A stretch of 64,000 nt of DNA from Flavobacteriales bacterium (GCA_016713875.1 JADJOI010000003.1:1364001-1428000), one strand, 5' to 3'. Positions 1-9,105 are shown, counted from the first letter of the stretch. Program-made: numbers and translations. The notes: generated by a model not told the origin, from the letters alone.

Positions 1-2
1 GC

Positions 3-875
3 TACCTCCTGGTCCGCGAGGCCTGGAACGCCACGCGCAACTGGTCCGCTCAAGGAAGCCGCATGCTGGCACGCCTGGCGCTGGGCGGCTTCGTGCTGTC
101 CACCCTCGGGGTCTGGGCCATCGGCCCCTTGCTCGCGGCCAGGCTGTTCGGCACCGAGGTCTATTACTGGAGCATCCAGTTCTTCCTGCACTTCCAGTTC
201 AACGGCTGGGCGTGGTTCGCCGCGCTGGCGCTGTGGTCGCGCTGGGCCGAGCAGCAGGGATCGCCCACCCCGCTCGACCCGTTCACCGTGCGCCTATGGG
301 TGGTGTCCACCGTGCTGAGCTTCGCGCTCGCCATCGCCTGGAGCGAGCGGCACTGGAGCATCATCGGCGTCAACTCGGTGGCCGTGCTGCTGCAATTGTG
401 GGCCGGATGGCGCACGGGCCATGCCGTCCGTCGCTCCCAGGCCCTCCTGATGGACCGGGCCCCGCTGTGGGCGTGGCGCTGCGTCACCTATGCGCTGATC
501 GTGATGGGCATCAAGGTGGTGATGCAGGCCGCTGTGGCCTTCCCACCGGTGGCCATCATGGCCTTCACCATCCGCAACTACGTCATCGGCTTCATCCACC
601 TCAACATGCTCGGGGCCATCACCCTGATGCTCTTCGCCATGGCGCTGTTGCGCGGCTGGTTCACGTCCACGGCCCTGCCGGTGCGGATCGGGCTCTCGGT
701 GTTCACCTCAGGCCTCCTGCTCACCGAGGCCCTGCTCTTTCTGCAGGGCACCCTGTTCTGGGCGGGGCTCGGTATGCTGCCGGGATACCATGCGACGCTG
801 CTGGGCTTCAGCCTGCTGTTGCCTGCCGGTATCGCGGTGCTGTGGGTGCACTGCAGCGTGCGCACACGGGTCTGA
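3..875 (+). CDS. multi-pass membrane protein, 5' end outside window
   Basis: The reading frame is open from the first bases of the window, so the start lies upstream; an internal ATG at 63 is probably not the start. The visible 290 or so residues form about seven or eight hydrophobic helices. Two histidines sit in membrane segments with conserved-looking surroundings (HFQFNGW near the start, IHLNMLG further on), which recalls haem-copper oxidase or NnrS-type membrane proteins, but I cannot assign a family. It ends just before the promoter of the CCA-adding enzyme gene. Function unknown. Confidence 0.7.
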   Translation, partial: YLLVREAWNATRNWSAQGSRMLARLALGGFVLSTLGVWAIGPLLAARLFGTEVYYWSIQFFLHFQFNGWAWFAALALWSRWAEQQGSPTPLDPFTVRLWVVSTVLSFALAIAWSERHWSIIGVNSVAVLLQLWAGWRTGHAVRRSQALLMDRAPLWAWRCVTYALIVMGIKVVMQAAVAFPPVAIMAFTIRNYVIGFIHLNMLGAITLMLFAMALLRGWFTSTALPVRIGLSVFTSGLLLTEALLFLQGTLFWAGLGMLPGYHATLLGFSLLLPAGIAVLWVHCSVRTRV

Positions 876-888
876 CCGCGCACCGGCC

Positions 889-896
889 TACTTTTG
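889..896 (+). promoter_or_regulatory. -7 promoter box TACTTTTG
   Basis: TACTTTTG matches the Bacteroidota -7 element TAnnTTTG and lies 14 bases before the ATG of the nucleotidyltransferase gene. No convincing -33 TTG element is visible. Confidence 0.5.
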
Positions 897-910
897 CCGG
901 CCTTCGCGCC

Positions 911-2374
911 ATGGCCCACGCCCATCCCTACACCGTGGACCCAGCCCGCCTGGACGGTGTGGTGGAAGAGCCCTTGTTCGCGGCGGTGGCCGCGGAGGCC
1001 GCGGCGCAGGGCATCCCGGCCTTCGCCATCGGGGGCTACGTGCGCGACCGGCTCATCGGCCGGCCCTGCAAGGACATCGACTTCGTGGTGGAGGGTGACG
1101 GCATCGCGTTCGCGGAGGCCGTGGCGCGACGCACCGGGGCCGGCGAGGTGCACGTGTTCCGCAACTTCGGCACGGCCATGTTCATGCAGGGCGACCTCCA
1201 GGTGGAGTTCGTCGGCGCCCGGCGCGAGAGCTACAGCCGCAACAGCCGCAAGCCCGACGTGGAACCGGGCACCATCAAGGACGACCAGGAGCGGCGCGAC
1301 TTCACCATCAATGCCCTGGCGATCTCCTTGAACGCCGGCAGCCTGGGTGCGCTCGTGGACCCCTTCGGCGGACTGCTGCACCTGGACCAGGGGCTGATCC
1401 GCACCCCGCTGGACCCTGACATCACCTTCAGCGACGACCCCCTGCGCATGCTCCGGGCGGTGCGCTTCGCCAACCAGCTCGGCTTCGTCATCGACCCGGA
1501 CACCTTCGCGGCCATCGGGCGCAACGCCCAGCGGCTGGAGATCATCAGCGCGGAGCGCATCCACACCGAGCTCAACAAGATCCTCGGCTGCCGCAGGCCC
1601 AGCGTCGGCTTCAACCTGATGCGCGACAGCGGGCTGCTCCAGCAGTTCTTCCCGGAGTTCGTGGCCCTGAGCGGCGCCGAGGAGAAGTACGGCATCGGGC
1701 ACAAGGACAATTTCCACCACACCCTGCAGGTGCTGGACAACGTGTGCGCCGAGAGCGATGACCTGTGGCTGCGCTGGGGCGCGGTGATGCACGACATCGC
1801 CAAACCCCTCACCAAGCGCTTCGTGCCCGGCCAGGGCTGGACCTTCCACGGCCACGAGGACAAGGGTGCGCGCATGGTGCCACGCATCTTCCGCCGCCTG
1901 AAGCTGCCGCTGGACGACAAGATGAAGCTCGTGCAGAAGCTCGTCGCCCTGCACCTGCGCCCGATCGCCCTCACCAAGGAGGAGGTGACCGACAGTGCCG
2001 TGCGCCGTCTGCTGTTCGACTCCGGCGACGACATCGACGCGTTGATGATCCTGTGCCGTGCCGACATCACCAGCAAGAACGAGCGCAAGAAGGAACGCTA
2101 CCTGCGCAACTACGCGCTCCTGATGGCCAAGCTGGCCGCTGTGGAGGAGAAGGACCGCGTGCGCAACTTCCAACCGCCGGTCACCGGCGAGGACATCATG
2201 CAGGCGTTCGGCATCCCGCCGTGCAAGCTGATCGGCGACATCAAGACGGTGATCAAGGACGCGATCCTCGATGGGGTGATCGCCAACGACCGGGGCCAGG
2301 CCTGGCAGCTGATGTTGGCCGAAGGTCGTCGCCTCGGGCTCAGCCCGACCCCTTCCGCGACGCCTGGGACCTAG
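911..2374 (+). CDS. CCA-adding tRNA nucleotidyltransferase with HD domain
   Basis: A 487-residue class II nucleotidyltransferase of the CCA-adding/poly(A) polymerase family, which builds or repairs the tRNA 3' CCA end. The head domain shows GGYVRD (about residue 41) followed by the metal-binding DID at 55-57; the RNA-binding core has DDPLRMLRAVRFA; an HD phosphohydrolase-type domain follows with GHKDNFHHTL and MHDIAKP near 294. Bacteroidota usually carry one such long form. The frame stays open upstream, but the ATG at 911 is chosen because it follows a -7 box and starts the conserved region. The 3' end overlaps the convergent hydrolase gene by four bases. Confidence 0.9.
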   Translation: MAHAHPYTVDPARLDGVVEEPLFAAVAAEAAAQGIPAFAIGGYVRDRLIGRPCKDIDFVVEGDGIAFAEAVARRTGAGEVHVFRNFGTAMFMQGDLQVEFVGARRESYSRNSRKPDVEPGTIKDDQERRDFTINALAISLNAGSLGALVDPFGGLLHLDQGLIRTPLDPDITFSDDPLRMLRAVRFANQLGFVIDPDTFAAIGRNAQRLEIISAERIHTELNKILGCRRPSVGFNLMRDSGLLQQFFPEFVALSGAEEKYGIGHKDNFHHTLQVLDNVCAESDDLWLRWGAVMHDIAKPLTKRFVPGQGWTFHGHEDKGARMVPRIFRRLKLPLDDKMKLVQKLVALHLRPIALTKEEVTDSAVRRLLFDSGDDIDALMILCRADITSKNERKKERYLRNYALLMAKLAAVEEKDRVRNFQPPVTGEDIMQAFGIPPCKLIGDIKTVIKDAILDGVIANDRGQAWQLMLAEGRRLGLSPTPSATPGT

Positions 2375-4011
2375 GGCAGCTGTTCCGTCCGCACCGCCGT
2401 GGGCACCGCACCGCCGATGGAGATCAGCAGGCGGTCGCGGTCGTTGCCGGAGCCGGCATATCGCACCCGTCCGTCCAAGGTGGCGTCCTCCGGCCAATAA
2501 CCGGTGACGGTCGCGGTGGGCACCACCCCACCGACGCGCAGCAGCATCGCGTCGCGGTCGTTCTGTGCGCCGGCATAGCGGAGCTCCGCATCCCGGAGGG
2601 CATTGCCGCTCCACAGCAGGGCCCGCCCATCGCGCAGGCGCCGGGCGTCCGTGCCGAACGTGGACAGCGCCGGGTCGGACAGGTCCACGGCCACGGGCTC
2701 GCGGGTGAGGGCGATGCCCGAGGCTGTGCACGCGCCCAGGTGGTTGCGGTGGCGGACCGCGATCCGGTAACTGCCCGGCGCGGTGGCGAACTCCGGCGTC
2801 CCGCCATCCGGCGCCACGATGTCGCCATCCCGCTGCACCAGGCAGTTGGCCGTGGCCAGCACGGTGCTGCCCGTCGCTGCATCCCGCAGCTCCATGAAGA
2901 CCCAGTCCACTGCGGCGTCCGGTCCGGTGGTGGTCAACAACGCCGGGTCGAGGGCCTGCCCTGCCCCGGCCCCCACATGCACGAAGCCTGCGGCCGAGTT
3001 CGGTTCCACCGCTGGGATCAGGCCCTGCGCCCGGAGCGCATCCTCCATCAGGTCGGTCACCTCATCGTAAGGCCCGTCGAGCAACGCGCGCAGCTGGGCC
3101 CGCACCAGGATAGGCGGGCAGTCGCTGAACACGCTCTGCGCCGTGATGCGCGGTGAAGCCACCAGTGAGTCCGCGAAGGCATCCCCCGCCGTGAGGTCGT
3201 CCCTCAGGTAGCGCTTGAGCCAGAGGAGCGCCAGGTCCTGGGCGGCGTCCTGCTGCTGCGCGCGTGTGAGGCTGCCCGGCCCGCCGCAGGTGGTCTCGCC
3301 GAAGCTGCAGTTGAAGTTGCTGTTGGCGAAGTAGCAGTGGCCGCCGCCGGTGATGCTCACGTAGGCCTTGCAGGCCGAGGCACTGGAGGTGTACATCGGC
3401 AGCTGGTTGGACGCGGGCGGCGTCACGCAGTCCTCGCTGCCGGCGAAGACCAGGGTGGGCACGGTGAGGTTGGCCGCCGCGGCGATGGCGGACGGGTTGG
3501 TCTCCGCCGGGGCGAAGTTGACCACGGTGGTCACCAGCGGCGACCCGGCCGCGCCCAGGAAGGAGGCGCCGCCGCCCATGCTGTGCCCCAGCAGCGCCGA
3601 AGTGGGGAACACCCGGCCGAAGAAGGCAGAGCCTGCATCGGCGTCGAGCTGCTGCATCGCCCCGATGACGAAGGCCAGGTCGAGCCCGAAGTTGCCATGG
3701 CCGGGCAGAAAGCCGCCCTCGGTGGTGGGCAGCACGAGGATGAAGCCTTCGGGGACGAACGCATCGCGGTAGTTGGCATAGGCACCCACGGTCATCACGA
3801 AACCGTGACCGAAGGCGAGGACCGGGAAGCGGCCAGCGGCCACAGGGGTGTTGGCCCCCGCCGTGCTGGCCGGATAGAACACCTCACAGGGGATCTGCCG
3901 CCCGCCTCGCGTGGGGTCGGTGAACGTGAGGTTGCGGGAGCCGATGGCGAAGGGCTGGGCGGCCAGAAGCGACGGCACCGTCAACGCGAGCGCGAGAAAA
4001 GGACGAAGCAT
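2371..4011 (-). CDS. secreted alpha/beta hydrolase with C-terminal NDRD repeats
   Basis: About 546 residues starting with a clear signal peptide (hydrophobic run ending LLAAQ). The catalytic part resembles chlorophyllase/PAF-acetylhydrolase-type alpha/beta hydrolases: oxyanion region FGHGF, nucleophile elbow GHSMGGG, acid in AGSEDCVTPP and a histidine in GGGHCYF. The substrate cannot be told. The last 120 or so residues hold two copies of a short unit with RYAGxxNDRD and (V/I)GGxVPT, unrelated to the hydrolase fold; similar Asp-rich C-terminal repeats occur in secreted proteins of this lineage, possibly for surface retention. Start chosen at the signal peptide; a longer in-frame start at 4080 would precede it with unlikely sequence. 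Confidence 0.8.
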   Translation of the reverse strand: MLRPFLALALTVPSLLAAQPFAIGSRNLTFTDPTRGGRQIPCEVFYPASTAGANTPVAAGRFPVLAFGHGFVMTVGAYANYRDAFVPEGFILVLPTTEGGFLPGHGNFGLDLAFVIGAMQQLDADAGSAFFGRVFPTSALLGHSMGGGASFLGAAGSPLVTTVVNFAPAETNPSAIAAAANLTVPTLVFAGSEDCVTPPASNQLPMYTSSASACKAYVSITGGGHCYFANSNFNCSFGETTCGGPGSLTRAQQQDAAQDLALLWLKRYLRDDLTAGDAFADSLVASPRITAQSVFSDCPPILVRAQLRALLDGPYDEVTDLMEDALRAQGLIPAVEPNSAAGFVHVGAGAGQALDPALLTTTGPDAAVDWVFMELRDAATGSTVLATANCLVQRDGDIVAPDGGTPEFATAPGSYRIAVRHRNHLGACTASGIALTREPVAVDLSDPALSTFGTDARRLRDGRALLWSGNALRDAELRYAGAQNDRDAMLLRVGGVVPTATVTGYWPEDATLDGRVRYAGSGNDRDRLLISIGGAVPTAVRTEQLP

Positions 4012-4111
4012 CTGGACCAAGTGTGGAGTACGATGGGGACCCACGTTGGAACACCTCGGGCCGGCGGACGGTTCGCGCAATGCGGTAGCTTCGTCCCTTC
4101 ATTCCCGCGCC

Positions 4112-4702
4112 ATGCGCATCTACCGTTTCCGCGTGCTGCTCGACGATGCCAGCGAGGCCTTTCGCGACATCGAGATCGGCAGCGAGCAGGACTTTCGGAA
4201 GCTCCACGAGGCCATCAAGCAGGCCTTCGGCTTCACCGGAAGCGAGATGGCCTGTTTCTACGTGAGCGACGAGGAGTGGAACAAGGGAGCCGAGATCCCG
4301 CTGGCCGACCTGGGCTTCGGCGAAGAGGGAACACCCCCCCCGGCCCTGATGGACCAGGTGTACATCAGCGACCACATCCGCAGCACCCGCCAGCGCTTCC
4401 TCTACGTCTATGACTTCCTGCACATGTGGGTCTTCATGGTGGAGCTGATCGGCGCCCACACCCCGGAGAAGGAGGTGCAGTACCCCCGCATGGTGTTGAG
4501 CTTCGGCACGCCACCCGCGGAGAACAGCCGCATGGACGCGGCGCTGCTGCCCCCCGAGGAGGACGACAGCTACACGGAGGACACCGCCGAGGTGTACGAC
4601 CCGGACGAGGACATGGGCTACGAGGACGATGACGACCTGGGCCCGGGGGGCGAGGACGATGGGCTGAGCGGGCATGAGCCGCTGCCCGACGAATACCACT
4701 GA
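4112..4702 (+). CDS. pRiA4b ORF-3-like protein (IS1096 TnpR passenger family)
   Basis: A 196-residue acidic protein of the plasmid pRiA4b ORF-3 family, known from Agrobacterium plasmids and as a passenger of IS1096, biochemical role unknown. The N-terminal MRIYRFRVLL strand, FRDIEI, LHEAIKQAFGF and YDFLHMW motifs fit the family; the C-terminal 40 residues are almost all Asp/Glu. Its stop overlaps the miaA start by one base (TGATG), so translation is probably coupled. No transposase is nearby, so here it behaves as a chromosomal gene. Confidence 0.85.
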   Translation: MRIYRFRVLLDDASEAFRDIEIGSEQDFRKLHEAIKQAFGFTGSEMACFYVSDEEWNKGAEIPLADLGFGEEGTPPPALMDQVYISDHIRSTRQRFLYVYDFLHMWVFMVELIGAHTPEKEVQYPRMVLSFGTPPAENSRMDAALLPPEEDDSYTEDTAEVYDPDEDMGYEDDDDLGPGGEDDGLSGHEPLPDEYH

Positions 4703-5607
4703 TGGTCCGCGGAACGCTCGTCGTGGTGGGTGGTCCCACGGCCTCGGGCAAGACGGCGTTGGCCGCTGCGCTTGCCGCACGCCAGGGCACCGAGGTGATC
4801 AGCGCGGACGCCCGGCAGTTCTACGGGGCGATGCGGATCGGAACGGCCCGGCCCACCGAGGAGGAGCTCCTCGGCGTGCGGCATCACTTCCTGGGGCACC
4901 TGGACCTGGAGGAGACCTGGAGCGCTGGCCGCTTCGCCCGTGCCGCGGAGCCCGTGCTGCAACGCCTGCTGACCGAACAGGGCCTCGCGGTCCTTGTGGG
5001 CGGCAGCGGGCTCTATCTCGATGCCGTGATCAAGGGCTTCGACCCGCTGCCCGAGGCCGACGAGGACCTGCGGAGCCGCCTGCGCGAACGGATGCAGCGC
5101 GAAGGCCTGCGGGCCTTGGTGGACGACCTGGCCCGGCTCGATCCCGCGACCGCCGAACGGATCGATGTCCGGAACCCGCAACGTGTCCTGCGCGCCCTGG
5201 AGGTCTGCCTGGTGACCGACAGACCGTTCAGCGAACAGCGCCACGCTCCGCAGCACCGTACTGACCTCGACCTCGTGCGTGTGGCGTTGCAGCCCGAGCG
5301 CGCCGTGCTCTACGCACGCATCGATGCCCGCGTGGACGCCATGATGGCCGACGGTCTGCTCGACGAGGCTCGGTCCCTGCTCCCCCACCGCCACCTCAAT
5401 GCGCTGAACACCGTCGGCTACAAGGAGCTGTTCCAGCACCTCGACGGAACGCTCACCCTGGCCCGTGCGGTCGACCTCATCAAGCAGCACACGCGCAACT
5501 ACGCCAAACGCCAGCTCACCTGGCTGCGGCGCGATCCAGGATGGACACGGGTGGAGGCCACGAACACCCTGGACGGCGTGGAGCAGGTGCTCCAGCTCCT
5601 CCCCTGA
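4702..5607 (+). CDS. miaA: tRNA dimethylallyltransferase MiaA
   Basis: Transfers dimethylallyl from DMAPP to N6 of A37 in tRNAs reading UNN codons. The 301-residue protein has the P-loop GPTASGKT at 11-18, SADARQFY (family SADSRQ.Y), GGSGLYLDA, and the late YKELFQHL and KQHTRNYAKRQ.TW motifs that contact tRNA. Length is normal for the family. The start overlaps the previous stop by one base. A -7 promoter box for the next gene lies shortly after its stop, so the operon probably ends here. Confidence 0.96.
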   Translation: MVRGTLVVVGGPTASGKTALAAALAARQGTEVISADARQFYGAMRIGTARPTEEELLGVRHHFLGHLDLEETWSAGRFARAAEPVLQRLLTEQGLAVLVGGSGLYLDAVIKGFDPLPEADEDLRSRLRERMQREGLRALVDDLARLDPATAERIDVRNPQRVLRALEVCLVTDRPFSEQRHAPQHRTDLDLVRVALQPERAVLYARIDARVDAMMADGLLDEARSLLPHRHLNALNTVGYKELFQHLDGTLTLARAVDLIKQHTRNYAKRQLTWLRRDPGWTRVEATNTLDGVEQVLQLLP

Positions 5608-5638
5608 TCGTGGTATGGGTCGCCCGCCGCAGCGGGAC

Positions 5639-5646
5639 TAGTTTTG
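5639..5646 (+). promoter_or_regulatory. -7 promoter box TAGTTTTG
   Basis: A TAnnTTTG match ending six bases before the ATG at 5653, so the transcript of the iron transporter operon is predicted to start at or next to the start codon. Confidence 0.55.
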
Positions 5647-5652
5647 GCGCCC

Positions 5653-6717
5653 ATGTCCGCATCGATGACGACGCACCGCACCGCCCTGCTGAACAGCTGG
5701 GCGTTCCTCCTCCTCCTCGTGTTCGTCGCTTGCACCGGGGGCGGATCCACCGGGAAGGAGGCCGAGCGTGCAGTGAACGTGTACAGCCACCGGCACTACG
5801 ACACGGACAAGGCGCTGTTCGACGCGTTCACCGAGGCCACCGGCATCACGGTGAACCTGGTGCTGGCGGACGACAATGAGGTGCTGGCGCGGCTGGAGCG
5901 CGAAGGCGAGCGGAGCCCCTGCGACCTGTTGATCACGAGCGATGCGGGACGGTTGGGACAGGCCCGCATGCGCGGCCTGCTGCGTCCGGTGCGGAGCGCG
6001 CTGCTGGACAGCGTGGTCCCTGCCCCGCTCCGGGACCCCGAAGGGCATTGGTACGGACTGACGATGCGGGCCCGTGTGCTGGCCTACAACAAGACGAAGG
6101 TGCGCCCTGAGGAGCTCTCCACATATCAGGCCCTGACGGCTCCACAGTGGAAGGGCCGACTGTTGGCGCGCTCGGCCGAGAACCTGTACAACCAGAGTCT
6201 GATGGCGGCCTTCGTGGCGCACTACGGAAGCGACAGCGCAAAGGCCTGGGCCCGTGGGGTGGCGGCCAACTTCGCCCGCGATCCGAAGGGCAGCGACACG
6301 GACCAGCTGCTGGCCGTGGCCGAGGGCATCGGTGACGTGGCCCTCGCCAACAGCTACTACATCGGAAAGTTGATGAGCGGCACCGAGCCGGAACGCGCCA
6401 AGGCCCGCGAAGTACTGGCCGTGGCCCTGCCGAGCATGGGCGGTTCGGGCACCCATGTGAACGTGAGCGGCGCTGCGGTAGTGAAGCACGCACGGCATGA
6501 GGCAGAGGCCATCGCCCTGTTGGAATACCTGCTGGGGGCCGAGGCGCAGCGCGCATTCGCCGAGGGCAACAAAGAGTATCCCGTCCGCCGCGGCGTGGCG
6601 GTCGACCCCGTGCTGGCGTCCTTCGGTGCGTTGAACCCTGATACGCTGGACCTGGCGCAGCTCGGCCTGAACAACGCCACCGCCGTGAAGGGGCTGCAGG
6701 CGGCCGGTTGGCGCTGA
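5653..6717 (+). CDS. iron(III) ABC transporter substrate-binding lipoprotein
   Basis: A 354-residue FbpA/FutA-type solute-binding protein. A hydrophobic N-terminus ends in a lipobox-like VACTGG, so it is probably a lipoprotein. Mature sequence begins VNVYSHRHYDTDKALFDAF, typical of ferric-binding proteins; SDAGRL, the PQWKGR region and SYYIG near 240 (tyrosines that usually help bind iron) support the call. An upstream TTG in the same frame lies inside the -7 box, so ATG 5653 (or 5665) is the start. The permease gene follows after three bases; no ATP-binding subunit is next to it. Confidence 0.87.
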   Translation: MSASMTTHRTALLNSWAFLLLLVFVACTGGGSTGKEAERAVNVYSHRHYDTDKALFDAFTEATGITVNLVLADDNEVLARLEREGERSPCDLLITSDAGRLGQARMRGLLRPVRSALLDSVVPAPLRDPEGHWYGLTMRARVLAYNKTKVRPEELSTYQALTAPQWKGRLLARSAENLYNQSLMAAFVAHYGSDSAKAWARGVAANFARDPKGSDTDQLLAVAEGIGDVALANSYYIGKLMSGTEPERAKAREVLAVALPSMGGSGTHVNVSGAAVVKHARHEAEAIALLEYLLGAEAQRAFAEGNKEYPVRRGVAVDPVLASFGALNPDTLDLAQLGLNNATAVKGLQAAGWR

Positions 6718-6720
6718 GCC

Positions 6721-8298
6721 ATGGCCACGCGGCATCGTTCCAGCACCCTCGGCCCCGGCACCGCCGTGGTGCTGGCCCTGCCAGTGCTGGCTCCGCTCCT
6801 GGTCGTGCTCACCGCGCCCTGGCATGCCGGAGCGAAGGAATGGGACCACGTGTGGCGGACGGTCCTGCCTGCGCACACGACCGAGACCCTGCTGCTGCTG
6901 GTCGGTACGGTCGGCCTCGCCACGGCGCTCGGGACCGGATGCGCCTGGCTGGTGGCGGCCTTCGACTTCCCGGGGCGACGGCTGTTCCGCTGGGCCCTGG
7001 TGTTACCGCTGGCGATGCCCACGTACATCAGCGCGATCACTTACGCGGCCCTGTTGGGCCCCACCGGAAGCATCAGCCTCCGCGTGCATGCCTCCACCGG
7101 ATGGCGCCCGGACATCGTCGACCTCCCCGGGCTGTGCGCGGTGCTCGGCCTGGTGCTGTACCCGTACGTCTACCTGCCGGCACGGGCGGTGTTCTCCGGC
7201 GGGCTGCGCGATGCCCTGGACGCCGCGCGGTTGCTGGGCGCGCACGGCATGCGCCGGTTCCGCGCGGTGGCGGTGCCCCTGGCACGACCGGCCATCGTCG
7301 GTGGCGCGCTGCTCGTGGCCATGGAGACACTGAACGACTATGGTGCGGTGAAGTATTATGGCATCCGGACGCTCACCACCGCCATCTTCCAGAGCTGGGG
7401 CGGGCTGTACGACCTGGGCAGCGCACTGCGGATCGGCGGCCTGCTGCTCGGGCTGGTGGCCCTGCTCCTGATGCTGGAGCGCCGCAGCCGCCGCCACCGG
7501 AGGCAGGCCACGGACGGGCCCGCGCTCCGACCCACGCCGCTGCGTGGCACCCGCGGATGGGCGGCCGCGACGGCCTGCGGCGTGGTGCTCGGGCTGGGCT
7601 TCGTGCTGCCGGCGGCCAAGTTGCTGGTCGATGCCTGGTCCGTGCTTCCCCACTGGCAGGCCACCACGGACCTGCTGGCCCTGGCGCGCACCGTGGGCGT
7701 CGCCGGCGGCGCGGCGGCGGCCACCCTGCTGCTCGCCCTCTTGCTGCTCTTCGCCTGGCGCCACGGTCGCGGCCCCTGGGTGCGCGCGCTGGTGCAGGCC
7801 TCCGGTCTGGGTTACGCCATCCCCGGCGCGGTGATCGCGGTGGGCGTGATGACCGCCGCCGGTGCGCTCGACCGTGCGTTGGGCCTGCCCTTCACCTTGA
7901 TCGGCAGCATCGGGGTGCTGGCCTACGCGTTCAGCGTGCGCTTCCTGGCCGTGGCCCTTCAGCCCGTGCAGGGCGGCCTGGCCCGTCAGTCCATCGCACA
8001 GGACGAGGCCGCGCGGCTGCTGGGCGCCTCGCCCCTGCGGACCTTCCTGCGGATCAACCTGCCCCCTCTTCGCCCCGTGCTGTTGGCGGCGCTGGTGCTG
8101 GTGGCCATCGACGTCATCAAGGAGCTGCCGCTGACGCTGATCCTGCGCCCGTTCGACTTCGACACGCTGAGCACCCGGGTGTTCGAGCAGGCCCGCATCG
8201 AGGCGCTGGAGGCCGCCGCGCCCCCGGCGCTGCTCATCGTGCTGTGCGGCCTGGTGCCCGTGCTGGTGGTGGACCGGCTGGCGGAACGACGGGCGTGA
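6721..8298 (+). CDS. iron ABC transporter permease (FbpB-like)
   Basis: A 525-residue inner-membrane permease with two homologous halves of about six helices each, as in FbpB/SfuB proteins. Each half carries an EAA-type loop: DAARLLGAHGMRRFRAVAVPLARPAI in the first region (in parts) and DEAARLLGASPLRTF in the second. It lies three bases after the binding-protein gene and is surely co-transcribed. The ATPase expected as a third gene is missing; the next gene is on the other strand. The ATPase is presumably encoded elsewhere. Confidence 0.9.
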   Translation: MATRHRSSTLGPGTAVVLALPVLAPLLVVLTAPWHAGAKEWDHVWRTVLPAHTTETLLLLVGTVGLATALGTGCAWLVAAFDFPGRRLFRWALVLPLAMPTYISAITYAALLGPTGSISLRVHASTGWRPDIVDLPGLCAVLGLVLYPYVYLPARAVFSGGLRDALDAARLLGAHGMRRFRAVAVPLARPAIVGGALLVAMETLNDYGAVKYYGIRTLTTAIFQSWGGLYDLGSALRIGGLLLGLVALLLMLERRSRRHRRQATDGPALRPTPLRGTRGWAAATACGVVLGLGFVLPAAKLLVDAWSVLPHWQATTDLLALARTVGVAGGAAAATLLLALLLLFAWRHGRGPWVRALVQASGLGYAIPGAVIAVGVMTAAGALDRALGLPFTLIGSIGVLAYAFSVRFLAVALQPVQGGLARQSIAQDEAARLLGASPLRTFLRINLPPLRPVLLAALVLVAIDVIKELPLTLILRPFDFDTLSTRVFEQARIEALEAAAPPALLIVLCGLVPVLVVDRLAERRA

Positions 8299-8304
8299 GC
8301 CCGC

Positions 8305-8466
8305 TCAACGCGTGCACGCCCGCAGCACCATCACCAGCAGGCAGCCCAGGAAGAGCAGGATGCTGATGCGGTTGATGCCGTGCATGAAGCGCAGGTTCAG
8401 GTTGCCCTCGCTGCGCCCGAACAGGGTGGCCGGGTTGAGGTAGTACGCGATGCGCTTCCAGAACAT
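8305..8466 (-). CDS. DUF6728 family small membrane protein
   Basis: A 53-residue protein matching the small Bacteroidota DUF6728 family: an amphipathic FWKRIAYYLNP start, NLNLRFMHGINRIS, then one membrane helix. Role unknown. The ATG at 8466 is supported by a TACCTTCA promoter box four bases upstream on the minus strand. It is convergent with the iron permease gene, with six bases between them. Confidence 0.8.
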   Translation of the reverse strand: MFWKRIAYYLNPATLFGRSEGNLNLRFMHGINRISILLFLGCLLVMVLRACTR

Positions 8467-8470
8467 GGCG

Positions 8471-8478
8471 TGAAGGTA
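8471..8478 (-). promoter_or_regulatory. -7 promoter box TACCTTCA
   Basis: Minus-strand TACCTTCA four bases before the DUF6728 start codon, one of the clearest near-leaderless arrangements in the window. Confidence 0.5.
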
Positions 8479-8506
8479 GCTGCACAAGCAACGAGCGGCG
8501 CTGCCT

Positions 8507-9037
8507 TCAGGTTCGCTCCTCTTCCGGTCCGGATACCAGGCCGCGCAAAGTGGCGAGGTGGTGATCGTCGTGCTCGGCGATCCACAGCAGCATGTCCATG
8601 GGCCGCATCGGTCGGTCCTTGCAGGGATGCGAGGCCACATGCAATAGGGAAGCCTGTGGCAGCCGTTCCACGCGCCGCAGGAAGGCCATGCGCTTGAGCT
8701 GGAGCTCCTCCAGCACATCGCCCAGGTCGCGCTGACGATGACCGGCCAGTGTCCGCTCCTGGTCGGACAGGTCGATGACGCACAGGCGGGGCCGCAACCG
8801 TTCGAAATCGGTGACCCGCTCCTCGAAGCGGTCCTGCAGGGCGATCAGGTGCCCGAGGTGTTCCATCCCGCTCCATGTGCCGCTCAGGCGCAGGCTCAGC
8901 GCTTCGGGACTGCGGTGCTGGAGAAGGGCACGCAGGCGGTGCGGGGTGCCCCGGGCACGCTCCATCAACACGGGAAGTTCGTCCAGACCGCGGCCGAACG
9001 GCAGCTCGCGCTGGTTCCAGGGAACGGGTCGCATCAT
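8507..9037 (-). CDS. DinB family protein
   Basis: A 176-residue DinB/YfiT-like four-helix-bundle protein. The helix-1 start, WSGMEHLGHLIALQD and the late EHDDHHLATLR supply the three histidines that bind metal in this superfamily of thiol-dependent transferases and related enzymes. The substrate is unknown. The start is one of two adjacent ATGs (9037 or 9034); a further ATG at 9058 is possible. It is divergent from uvrB. A very long antisense frame over uvrB continues this frame upstream but is not coding. Confidence 0.8.
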   Translation of the reverse strand: MMRPVPWNQRELPFGRGLDELPVLMERARGTPHRLRALLQHRSPEALSLRLSGTWSGMEHLGHLIALQDRFEERVTDFERLRPRLCVIDLSDQERTLAGHRQRDLGDVLEELQLKRMAFLRRVERLPQASLLHVASHPCKDRPMRPMDMLLWIAEHDDHHLATLRGLVSGPEEERT

Positions 9038-9105
9038 GGCAAGGTGGTGACGGAGCATGCAACGTCGCAGGTGGCCCGAGGAGGGTGCGCCGCACGCGTC
9101 GGGCC

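Noticed and set aside
578..2731. 717-residue minus-strand frame
   Set aside because: Antisense to the CCA-adding enzyme and membrane protein genes; composition is His/Arg/Gly-rich with no domain.
5644..5646. TTG as start of the iron-binding protein
   Set aside because: It is part of the TAGTTTTG promoter box; ATG 5653 follows at the usual distance.
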